Origin: Eubacterium sp.
GTDB lineage: Bacteria; Bacillota_A; Clostridia; Lachnospirales; Lachnospiraceae
NCBI GenBank assembly: GCA_024687845.1
Contig: JAILEL010000453.1
Coordinates: 1 to 8,147, forward strand
Length of the DNA stretch: 8,147 nucleotides
Direction of reading: 5' to 3'
Positions 1 through 5,153 of this stretch are shown in pieces. Each line of letters begins with the position of its first letter. Position 1 is the stretch's first letter. The notes under the pieces were generated by a model. It was not told where the DNA came from and did no database searches. It saw only the letters and a program-made list of their open reading frames with translations. The translations under genes and the position numbers were made by a program.

Positions 1-4
1 TGAT

Positions 5-433
5 ATGGGAAAAGAAATAAAGTGCTATCATCTTAGATTCAATCTTGAGAAAGAGATTGAATCCAAGGTGTGGCAATGGCTTCATAGTGCTGCTCTGGAA
101 AATCAGAAATCCCTTAACGGATTTCTGATTGAGCTGCTAAGTAGGGAAATGTCCGGAGGAAATGATAAAAGCGATATAGACGCTTTTATTGTTTCCGTAA
201 AGGACAATGTATCAGATATTCTGTCGGAAAGTATGGCGGACATACTTGCTGAAAGAATAGCGGAAAAGCTTAGCAGCAGGATTCAGCTGACTGATTTACA
301 CCAGAGCGTAAATCCATCTCCTAAAACGAATTCAGATGAGGGGGCAGGAGATGTTTATAGCGAAGCGGAGTCAGGTGAATCTCTGGAATCCAGTATTCCG
401 GAGGAAGCGCTGGATTTCATGGGTGGATATTAA
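5..433 (+). CDS. Ribbon-helix-helix-like plasmid DNA-binding protein (ParR- or MobC-like)
   Basis: A 142-residue protein. Residues 8-48 read as a short beta strand (YHLRFNLEKE) followed by two amphipathic helices (ESKVWQWLHSAALEN, then SLNGFLIELLSREM). This is the pattern of the ribbon-helix-helix DNA-binding fold used by ParR partition proteins and MobC-type relaxosome accessory proteins. The RFNL...WQWL start resembles ParR-like proteins usually encoded just after ParM actin-like ATPases in clostridial plasmids (family recollection, not searched). The rest, about residues 52-142, is acidic and probably partly disordered, as in ParR tails that bind the filament. A TGA at 1-3 directly before the start could end an upstream parM-like gene, but that gene is outside the window. 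Downstream lie a palindrome that overlaps the stop codon, a dense repeat region and a relaxase, so a centromere-binding or relaxosome role fits. Which of the two cannot be decided here. Confidence 0.6.
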   Translation: MGKEIKCYHLRFNLEKEIESKVWQWLHSAALENQKSLNGFLIELLSREMSGGNDKSDIDAFIVSVKDNVSDILSESMADILAERIAEKLSSRIQLTDLHQSVNPSPKTNSDEGAGDVYSEAESGESLESSIPEEALDFMGGY

Positions 434-461
434 GTGGTAGCACATTGCTACTACTTAATAT
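427..461. repeat. 16-bp inverted repeat overlapping the stop codon
   Basis: Arms ATATTAAGTGGTAGCA (427-442) and TGCTACTACTTAATAT (446-461) are separated by CAT. They pair over 16 bp with one G/T-type mismatch. No T-run follows, so this is not an ordinary terminator. The position at the end of the DNA-binding protein gene and before the putative oriT suggests a protein-binding palindrome (operator, centromere unit or relaxosome site). The outer 6-mers TTAAGT/ACTTAA recur in the oriT-like hairpins at 604-649. Confidence 0.75.
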
Positions 462-464
462 TCA

Positions 465-537
465 GATGTAGTTCGCATGGTAGCAAAGCGCTACCAAAGT
501 GAGATGCCGGTGGCATGTCACGTATGCGAAATACATC
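465..537. repeat. Nested inverted repeats forming a three-way-junction structure
   Basis: An outer stem pairs GATGTAGTTCGCAT (465-478) with ATGCGAAATACATC (524-537), 13 of 14 matching. Inside it lie two hairpins: GGTAGC/GCTACC (479-484 with 490-495, loop AAAGC) and GTGAGATGCC/GGCATGTCAC (499-508 with 512-521, loop GGT, 9 of 10 matching). The whole can fold into a Y-shaped structure as single-stranded DNA or RNA. In a plasmid mobilization region this could be a single-strand origin, part of the relaxosome site, a centromere or a structured RNA. The sequence alone does not choose between these. No promoter or poly-T tail was seen that would favour RNA. Confidence 0.7.
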
Positions 538-540
538 CAT

Positions 541-565
541 TATAGCAGCCGGAAAGGCTGATATA
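541..565. repeat. 10-bp inverted repeat (hairpin) between structure and oriT-like site
   Basis: TATAGCAGCC (541-550) and GGCTGATATA (556-565) pair with one mismatch around the loop GGAAA. It follows directly after the three-way-junction repeat and is probably part of the same structured mobilization or replication region. Confidence 0.55.
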
Positions 566-603
566 ACGGTGAAGCGGTACGGTTCCCCTCGGAGAGGTCC
601 GAC

Positions 604-649
604 ACTTAACGCAGTTAAGTACGAGGACACATACTTAATTCTCTTAAGT
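604..649 (+). other. Putative oriT of the MobV/pMV158 type
   Basis: ACTTAAC (604-610) and GTTAAGT (614-620) form a perfect 7-bp hairpin with loop GCA. The right arm, extended as TTAAGTA (615-621), can instead pair perfectly with TACTTAA (632-638) around a 10-nt spacer, CGAGGACACA. In the well-known pMV158 oriT the arms are ACTTTAT/ATAAAGT with an alternative pairing to TACTTTA, and MobM nicks in the spacer (GTGTG/TTATACTTTA). The geometry here is the same and the arms are similar, so the nick is predicted within 622-631. A further hairpin ACTTAA/TTAAGT (633-638 with 644-649) follows. The site lies about 65 bp upstream of a MobV relaxase gene, the usual place for this family's oriT. The strand of the nick and the exact position are inference. 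Confidence 0.6.
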
Positions 650-712
650 CCGGATCCCCGTCAGGGCATCGCCAGCCGCCGCTAGAAAAATATAAGGAAG
701 GATACATTTAAT

Positions 713-2047
713 ATGAACATAAAAAATAGCTTCTCCGTAGGATTACCATGTATGAAGCTCTCGCTAAATCCTTCTACTCAGAAGCATAACGGTAAAGCAG
801 CAAAGACCTGCGGAGTCGGTGCTGCCTGGGATGAAATGGATGATGATAGAAAAGGAAGAGACAAAACAATAGATAGAAATCTTACGGAAAATAACGTGTG
901 GCTTATAGGGAATACTGATATAGATATGGTAGCTGTTGTACAGGCTGAGGTGGACAGAGTATCTGCAGATAGAAAAGAACATGGAAAAAGGGCTCTCAGA
1001 AAAGACGCAGTATCAGCCCTGGAAATGATTGAAAAACCTCCAATGGACATTATGGCGGATCTTTCAAGTGAAGAACAGATAGAGTTACTAAAAATCAGTA
1101 ATGAAGTATATGAGGAACTTCTTCATGAATGGGCTCCGGACTGGAAAACTCAGGCAGCGGTGATTCACTTTGATGAATTCGGTGGAAAATCTCCGCACAC
1201 ACATAGGATAGTCACTACAACTACCAAAGATGAAAATGGGATTCTGAATATGAATGCCAAGCAGGATTTCAATCTGAAGTTCTTTACATTTATAAATACA
1301 AACTATCCGAAGAAGATGCGGGAAAGGGGCATTCCAATAAAGGATTGTAATTCATATGAGCTAATGACTGATGAAGAGAAAGAAGCTCATAAGGAAAACA
1401 AAAAAGAATATGGAGTAGATGCTGTTACATATAAAAAGAAAAAGGCAAAAGAACTTGGCGAAGAAGTAAAAGCCTTGGAATCAGAGGTGGAGATCCTGAA
1501 GGATGAACATACTGAACTTGAACAAAAGAATGAAGGTTTAGAAACGGAGAATACTGCATTAGAGGAAAATCTTGGTAAGCTGAGAGAACAACGTCGGACA
1601 TATACTTTTGGTATGGAAGAATTTGATCCGGATAAATGGAAAATAGAGGAGCCCGGCGCATTAGAGCTTGCATCTTCGTATAAGAAAAAGGTAGTAGTTC
1701 CTTTCGTTAATAAGCTTCTGAAAAAGCTTAAAAATCTTGTGTTCAAATATAATAATTGCAGGAATGAATTGACGGATTGTAAAGCTGAATTGAAAGAGAC
1801 GGTAACAAAGCTGGAAAAGCAAACAGGAAGCTGCGGATACTGGCGACAGAAATGCAGTGAGTTGTCAAGAGAGATAACAGGGTTTAAGGATAAGTTAAAA
1901 GAATTTGATCTTGTAAAAAAGGTTCTTGGTTCGGAAAAGGTGGCAGAACTTGTGAATCGTGGAAGAGAAATAGAAAATGCAGAAATCCGAGAGATGGAAC
2001 GTCAGAGGCAGTTTAAGAAATCTCGTAATAGAGGGTTGTCACTGTAG
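713..2047 (+). CDS. mobV: MobV-family (Pre/Mob) plasmid mobilization relaxase
   Basis: A 444-residue relaxase that would nick one strand at oriT and lead it into a recipient cell through a conjugation channel supplied by another element. The diagnostic metal-binding motif is H152-F-D-E155 followed by P161-H-T-H164, the HxDE...PHxH signature of MobV/Pre enzymes. Residues 46-67 (RKGRD through WLIGN) match motif I, usually NID..RT..N..L, in a diverged form with D54 and N56. Residues 188-208 resemble the conserved segment after the metal site (FFTFINTN...MRERGIPI). From about 240 the chain is charged and strongly coiled-coil (about 240-300 and again 335-395), the usual dimerization tail of the family. 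The ATG at 713 follows AAGGAAGGA at 694-702. The length is slightly below pMV158 MobM (494 residues) but the gene appears intact. No type IV secretion genes are in the window, so the element looks mobilizable rather than self-transmissible. Confidence 0.9.
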   Translation: MNIKNSFSVGLPCMKLSLNPSTQKHNGKAAKTCGVGAAWDEMDDDRKGRDKTIDRNLTENNVWLIGNTDIDMVAVVQAEVDRVSADRKEHGKRALRKDAVSALEMIEKPPMDIMADLSSEEQIELLKISNEVYEELLHEWAPDWKTQAAVIHFDEFGGKSPHTHRIVTTTTKDENGILNMNAKQDFNLKFFTFINTNYPKKMRERGIPIKDCNSYELMTDEEKEAHKENKKEYGVDAVTYKKKKAKELGEEVKALESEVEILKDEHTELEQKNEGLETENTALEENLGKLREQRRTYTFGMEEFDPDKWKIEEPGALELASSYKKKVVVPFVNKLLKKLKNLVFKYNNCRNELTDCKAELKETVTKLEKQTGSCGYWRQKCSELSREITGFKDKLKEFDLVKKVLGSEKVAELVNRGREIENAEIREMERQRQFKKSRNRGLSL

Positions 2048-2073
2048 TTAATTGGTGCAAGATTTTTGCTGGC

Positions 2074-2102
2074 TTGACAAAACTATAGGGGTTATGTATA
2101 TT
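2074..2102 (+). promoter_or_regulatory. Strong housekeeping promoter for leader RNA and abi gene
   Basis: TTGACA (2074-2079), a 17-bp spacer and TATATT (2097-2102), an almost ideal sigma-A promoter. It begins 27 bp after the relaxase stop codon, so the defence gene has its own expression. Transcription should start near 2109. Confidence 0.75.
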
Positions 2103-2108
2103 ATACTT

Positions 2109-2169
2109 AATCGATCCCACCAAGCCTAGGTAGCTTTGCTACATGCGTAACATGGTGGGCCTTTTGTTT
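2109..2169 (+). ncRNA. Short structured leader RNA of the AbiF type, ending in a terminator-like hairpin
   Basis: CCCACCA (2116-2122) pairs perfectly with TGGTGGG (2153-2159), enclosing a hairpin GTAGC-TTT-GCTAC (2130-2142), and CCTTTTGTTT follows. With the promoter just upstream, this would give an RNA of about 60 nt that stops, at least in part, before the abi gene. Structured RNAs directly upstream of Abi_2/AbiF genes are a described association (the AbiF RNA motif), and the RNA may act as antitoxin or guide-like partner of the HEPN protein. The boundaries, the transcription start and membership of that RNA family are inferred from layout and hairpins, not from a covariance search. The same hairpin could also simply attenuate read-through into the abi gene. 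Confidence 0.55.
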
Positions 2170-2174
2170 ATTGC

Positions 2175-2179
2175 GGAGG
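2175..2179 (+). promoter_or_regulatory. Ribosome-binding site that selects the TTG start of the abi gene
   Basis: GGAGG lies 8 nt before TTG 2188. The in-frame ATG at 2143 instead falls inside the leader hairpin and has no ribosome-binding site before it, so the downstream TTG is preferred. Confidence 0.7.
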
Positions 2180-2187
2180 AAATAGTA

Positions 2188-3087
2188 TTGCGAGAAATAA
2201 AACATTTTTCTACGATTGACGAGCAAATAGATATATTAATGAATAGAGGTTTAATCATCGACGATATAGAAGAGGCACGCAAGGTTCTTTCTTATATCAG
2301 TTATTATAGATTGAGTGCGTATACACTTACATTACGTCGAGATGATCAGTTCTATAACAATGTCCATTTTTCGGATGTTTTACAGATATATTGTTTTGAT
2401 ATGGAATTAAGGGCAGCGTTAATGTACTTGCTAGAAAGTATAGAAGTTTCTATGCGTACATATATAGGATATTACCATGCAAAAAAATATGGATCGTTAG
2501 GATATTATGACGAAAATGCATTTGAAGATATTGAAAGGTTTCAGAAGTTTGAAAGCGATTATAAGGCAGCTATAGAAGAATATGGTGATAAAGAAGCGTT
2601 TGTAAAGCATCATAATGATGTGTATGGAGGACAATTTCCTTTTTGGGTTTTGTTGGAATTGTTAACGTTGGGGACGCTTTCACGTTTATTTAAGAATCTT
2701 ACTCCAGAAATAAGATCAGAAATATGTAGGGATCATTATGGTAAGATTAATGATTCTTATATTGGCAATTGGTTACAAGGATGTACCATACTTAGAAATA
2801 TTTGTGCACATAGAGGACGTTTGTTTAATAGACAGATTCCTTTTACTATTAGGTTAGGACGAAAGGATAAACAGATATTCAGGGATAATATGATTTCGAT
2901 AAATAGAGCAGGAAAACAGTTATATGCATATCTTATTGTAATTAAAAAACTTGTCCCAGATGAGAATGCTTGGAAAACATTCTCAGGAAAGCTTGTGGAA
3001 TTGGAGAAAAAGTATCCATTTGTAAGATTAGATTATTATGGTTTTGTAGGTGATTGGAAAAAGGTTCTTGGAATAAATGAAGAATAA
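2188..3087 (+). CDS. Abi_2 family (AbiD/AbiF-type) HEPN abortive-infection protein
   Basis: From TTG 2188 this is a 299-residue protein of the Abi_2 family, phage-defence proteins that stop growth of infected cells, presumably by HEPN RNase activity on cellular RNA. Family landmarks appear in order: an N-terminal STIDEQIDILMNRGLII segment (8-24); SYISYYRLSAY (35-45); an ESIEVSMRTYIGYYHAKKYG segment (83-102); PFWVLLELLTLGTLSRLF (151-168); and the HEPN catalytic motif R203-N-I-C-A-H208 followed by RLFNR (211-215). The R-x4-H core is intact, so the protein should be active. The start is chosen for its ribosome-binding site at 2175-2179 and because family members begin just before the EEQI-like segment. 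An in-frame ATG at 2143 would add 15 residues encoded by the leader hairpin. The gene has its own promoter and a terminator 42 bp after its stop codon, so it is a self-contained cargo unit beside the mobilization genes. Toxin or RNase function is inferred from family. Confidence 0.88.
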   Translation: MREIKHFSTIDEQIDILMNRGLIIDDIEEARKVLSYISYYRLSAYTLTLRRDDQFYNNVHFSDVLQIYCFDMELRAALMYLLESIEVSMRTYIGYYHAKKYGSLGYYDENAFEDIERFQKFESDYKAAIEEYGDKEAFVKHHNDVYGGQFPFWVLLELLTLGTLSRLFKNLTPEIRSEICRDHYGKINDSYIGNWLQGCTILRNICAHRGRLFNRQIPFTIRLGRKDKQIFRDNMISINRAGKQLYAYLIVIKKLVPDENAWKTFSGKLVELEKKYPFVRLDYYGFVGDWKKVLGINEE

Positions 3088-3128
3088 TTGAACTAAAAAC
3101 TGCAAAATTTCTTTTATCACATATTGTG

Positions 3129-3155
3129 GAACCTGAAGATTCAGGTTCTTTTTTT
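3129..3155 (+). terminator. Intrinsic terminator of the abi gene
   Basis: GAACCTGA (3129-3136) and TCAGGTTC (3141-3148) form a perfect 8-bp stem with loop AGAT, followed by seven Ts. Confidence 0.92.
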
Positions 3156-3200
3156 GTACCCATATATTATGAATTTGCCCTGTCCCAAAGTGAAATATTA

Positions 3201-3228
3201 TTGAAATTAAATAATGCAGTGTTATAAT
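3201..3228 (+). promoter_or_regulatory. Extended -10 promoter for a small RNA or sigma-gene leader
   Basis: TTGAAA (3201-3206), a 16-bp spacer and TATAAT (3223-3228), with the extended -10 element TGT just before it (3220-3222). Transcription should start near 3235, immediately before the structured segment. Confidence 0.7.
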
Positions 3229-3234
3229 TTAATC

Positions 3235-3316
3235 AAACAAAGTTATCTAGCTTCTTAGGAAGCATTGGCCGTATGGCTTTTCTAGATTTCCTCTACCTAG
3301 GTAGAGGAGATTTTTT
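3235..3316 (+). ncRNA. Predicted structured small RNA or cis-regulatory leader (unassigned)
   Basis: Between promoter and terminator lies a compact three-way-junction fold. P1 pairs ATCTAG (3245-3250) with CTAGAT (3282-3287). P2 is CTTC-TTAG-GAAG (3251-3262). P3 is GGCC-GTAT-GGCT (3267-3278, with one G-U pair). A strong terminator follows at once (3286-3316). There is no open reading frame of note. The whole is about 80 nt and ends about 80 bp before the ECF sigma gene. Two readings are possible: a free small RNA, or a riboswitch-like leader in which the last bases of P1 (3286-3287) compete with the base of the terminator stem. It matches no riboswitch class that I recognise. A relation to the neighbouring abi gene is also possible, since its leader shares the 9-mer CCTAGGTAG. 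Confidence 0.6.
3286..3316 (+). terminator. Intrinsic terminator of the small RNA
   Basis: A perfect 18-bp palindrome, CCTCTACCTAGGTAGAGG (3290-3307), gives a 7-bp stem with loop CTAG. It extends by about four further pairs (3286-3289 with 3308-3311) and runs into six Ts (3311-3316). Genes downstream need read-through or their own promoter. Confidence 0.88.
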
Positions 3317-3396
3317 ATTTATATCATTGAGAATGTTGTAACGAAATCGTATGCTTAAGTGATATATAAATGTAAAGGAAAGGAGGTGTTATCAGA

Positions 3397-3885
3397 ATGG
3401 ATGAAATGTTTGAGAAGTATTCCCCAATGATATTTCGATATCTTAAAGGGCTGTGTGGAGATGATAGTCTGGCAGAAGAGCTCATGCAGGAAACTTTTTA
3501 CCAGGCGGTCAAAAGCATTAATCGATATGATGGCACCTGCAAACCGTCTACGTGGCTCTGCCAGATTGCAAAACACATGTGGCTGAGAGAACTGAAAAGA
3601 CAGAAAAGAGTATCTGACATTCAACCTGATGAAAGTATGTTTCCATTAGTTAATTCTGCTGAAGAATATGTAGTTGATCACTATGAAATGCTTTCACTGC
3701 TTCAGAAGGTTCACTGTTTAAATCCAGAGGCAAGAGAGGTTGTACTGTTAAGAATTAACGGTGATCTTTCCTTTAAGGAAATTGGAGAAACTATCATGGG
3801 GCATAGTGAAAGTTGGGCCCGAGTTACTTTCTATCGTGCCAAAAAGAAACTAAAGGAGATGATAAGTGATGAGAATGAGATGTGA
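3397..3885 (+). CDS. ECF-family RNA polymerase sigma factor (module 1)
   Basis: A 162-residue alternative sigma factor with the two-domain ECF layout. Region 2 occupies about residues 4-70 and carries LAEELMQETFYQA (25-37), which contacts the core polymerase, and the STWLCQIAKHMWLRELKR segment (51-68) typical of -10 recognition and melting. A short linker leads to region 4 (about 104-156) with LNPEAREVVLLR and a helix-turn-helix at about 125-150 (LSFKEIGETIMGHSESWARV) for -35 recognition. Start ATG 3397 follows AGGAGGTG at 3381-3388. The end overlaps the next gene, an anti-sigma factor, so the pair is translationally coupled and the sigma factor is expected to be held inactive at the membrane until a signal arrives. 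The structured leader with terminator upstream may control it. The target regulon is unknown. Confidence 0.92.
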   Translation: MDEMFEKYSPMIFRYLKGLCGDDSLAEELMQETFYQAVKSINRYDGTCKPSTWLCQIAKHMWLRELKRQKRVSDIQPDESMFPLVNSAEEYVVDHYEMLSLLQKVHCLNPEAREVVLLRINGDLSFKEIGETIMGHSESWARVTFYRAKKKLKEMISDENEM

Positions 3886-4513
3886 AGTCATACAAGATCT
3901 GCTTCCACTATACTGTGATCATCAGGCATCACAGGAGAGCTGTCAATTGATCGAGGGACACTTACAAGAGTGTGATTCTTGCAGGAAAATATATGAGGCA
4001 ATGGTTGAGATAGAGAATCCGACTGAGGGGGACGCAAAAGAGAACCTGTCAGAACTGGCTCCTTTGAAAAAAATAAAACGAGTGACAATAATCAAAATCA
4101 TTATTGCTGTTATAGTAACTATTATGGTTGTATTAATTCCTTTTTACTTCATTTTCATTCAAGGACAGAGTGTTAATAGTGAGGATGTGGAAATAAAGAC
4201 AAGTGCATTTATTAACAATGATGAGGGAGTTGATTACTATGATGTTCAAGTATCTTTTAATCTTAAAAGCGGGAAATGCATAGATGTTCGGAGTGATATA
4301 ATTAATGATTCTAAAGGAATAAATGAAATACTGAAACCATATAGTCAGATTAAGTTTCCATTCGATGATAGGGGGGATTATCCAGGACAGTATACTTCTT
4401 ATATTGAAAAAGACTCACCATTTACAGATGAGGATATCGTAGTCATCCATTTCAAAGATAAATCTGTGGAATATCACTTGAAAGATATTGCAGAAAAAGA
4501 AGGAATACAATAA
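3869..4513 (+). CDS. Transmembrane zinc-finger (ZAS-type) anti-sigma factor
   Basis: A protein of about 214 residues that should bind and silence the sigma factor encoded just before it. The N-terminus MRCEVIQDLLPLYCDHQAS is the typical start of clostridial zf-HC2 anti-sigma factors, followed by the zinc motif H31-x3-C35-x2-C38 (HLQECDSC). A single membrane helix spans about residues 73-97 (TIIKIIIAVIVTIMVV onward), giving a cytoplasmic sigma-binding domain and an extracytoplasmic domain of about 115 residues (98-214) that could sense the signal. That outer domain is not recognised. The gene overlaps the sigma gene by 17 bases. Possible starts are GTG 3866, ATG 3869 and ATG 3875. AAAGGAG at 3852-3858 suits the first two by spacing, while family alignment suits 3875. 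Transcription ends at the terminator 30 bp downstream. Confidence 0.88.
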   Translation: MRMRCEVIQDLLPLYCDHQASQESCQLIEGHLQECDSCRKIYEAMVEIENPTEGDAKENLSELAPLKKIKRVTIIKIIIAVIVTIMVVLIPFYFIFIQGQSVNSEDVEIKTSAFINNDEGVDYYDVQVSFNLKSGKCIDVRSDIINDSKGINEILKPYSQIKFPFDDRGDYPGQYTSYIEKDSPFTDEDIVVIHFKDKSVEYHLKDIAEKEGIQ

Positions 4514-4542
4514 AGAGAACGCGATAATGAGTCGTTATCATT

Positions 4543-4580
4543 GAGAATCCGATGTTCATTCAGTCGGGTTCTCCTTTTTT
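4543..4580 (+). terminator. Intrinsic terminator closing the sigma/anti-sigma operon
   Basis: GAGAATCCGA (4543-4552) and TCGGGTTCTC (4564-4573) pair over 10 bp with one G-U, followed by six Ts (4575-4580). An upstream GAGAAC (4515-4520) can also pair with GTTCTC (4568-4573), giving an alternative fold. Confidence 0.9.
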
Positions 4581-4588
4581 GTTATAAT
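4580..4588 (+). promoter_or_regulatory. Candidate extended -10 promoter for the sigma-ABC operon
   Basis: TGTTATAAT sits directly after the terminator T-run, with no clear -35 box. A second TATAAT lies at 4640-4645, also without a good -35. Either could start the operon at 4683. An ECF-type self-activated promoter was looked for and none was convincing, although CGTC occurs at 4647-4650. Confidence 0.35.
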
Positions 4589-4682
4589 CGTGATATAACA
4601 ATTCTTTTTCAAGGAAAAAATATCCGCACATTTCATTATTATAATCCGTCTATCATTATATAAGAGATTATTTGGAGCAGCC

Positions 4683-5153
4683 ATGAATATTGAAGAGTAT
4701 TACGATAAAATCTACAGATATTGTTTTTATAAATTACAAGACAAGTGTCTCGCCGAGGATGTAACGCAGGAAACATTTCTTCGATTTCTGAAAAAAGAGA
4801 ATGAAGGAATCATTAAGGAAGAGAACTATCTATATACTATTGCAAAGAATCTTTGTAATGATGAAATAAAAAAAATACGGAGGGAAAGGGATTGCTTAGT
4901 CAGTCAGTATGAAGTCACAGAATCATCAGATATAAATATTGAGAATATGGTGGTAAATCAAGTTTATGTGCAGGAAGTGTTATCAGGATTAACTGAAAAT
5001 GATATGGAAATACTTCTTTTGAAATATATAAATAATGAGTCCATAAATGACATAAGCAGGATAATGGGTATATCGAGATTTGCGTTATATCGCAGGATCA
5101 GGAGAATCGAGAAACAGCTTAAGATGAGTATTGGGAGGACTGAGGATGAATAA
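4683..5153 (+). CDS. ECF-like sigma-70 family sigma factor (module 2)
   Basis: A 156-residue sigma factor. Region 2 covers about residues 3-68, with LAEDVTQETFLRFL (23-36) for core binding and ENYLYTIAKNLCNDEIKK (47-64) for -10 interaction. Region 4 covers about 100-148: GLTENDMEILLLKYINNES, then a helix-turn-helix with INDISRIMGISRFALYRRI (121-139). GGAG at 4674-4677 precedes ATG 4683. It differs clearly from the sigma factor at 3397, so this is not a recent duplication. Its stop codon overlaps the start of the next gene, and it leads an operon ending in an ABC exporter, as in the Bacillus sigY-yxl operon and similar clostridial operons. The likely job is to induce its own exporter operon under envelope or peptide stress, which is inference. 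No zinc-finger anti-sigma factor follows it, unlike module 1. Confidence 0.88.
   Translation: MNIEEYYDKIYRYCFYKLQDKCLAEDVTQETFLRFLKKENEGIIKEENYLYTIAKNLCNDEIKKIRRERDCLVSQYEVTESSDINIENMVVNQVYVQEVLSGLTENDMEILLLKYINNESINDISRIMGISRFALYRRIRRIEKQLKMSIGRTEDE

Noticed and set aside
1..3. End of an upstream parM-like gene
   Set aside because: Only a TGA is visible; three bases cannot support a gene call.
427..461. The palindrome as terminator of the first gene
   Set aside because: The stem is strong but no T-run follows it; the next bases are TCAGATG.
764..1050. Minus-strand ORFs opposite the relaxase N-terminus
   Set aside because: They lie fully inside a convincing relaxase gene, are rich in Ser, Ile and Phe, and have no recognisable domain: shadows of the + strand codons.
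1387..1746. Minus-strand ORF opposite the relaxase coiled coil
   Set aside because: The Ser/Phe-rich product is what the complement of a Lys/Glu-rich coiled coil would give; not a gene.
2125..3316. A CRISPR or Cas13-like locus around the HEPN protein
   Set aside because: Only one HEPN R-x4-H motif in a 299-residue protein, and no regularly spaced repeats; the short CCTAGGTAG match is not an array.
3328..3353. ECF promoter TGAGAA...CGTATG before the first sigma gene
   Set aside because: The spacer is 14 bases rather than about 16 and the -35 match is poor; not called.
4611..4650. Self-activated ECF promoter upstream of the second sigma gene
   Set aside because: CGTC at 4647-4650 fits an ECF -10, but the GGAA-like box lies too far upstream (about 35 bp instead of about 16).
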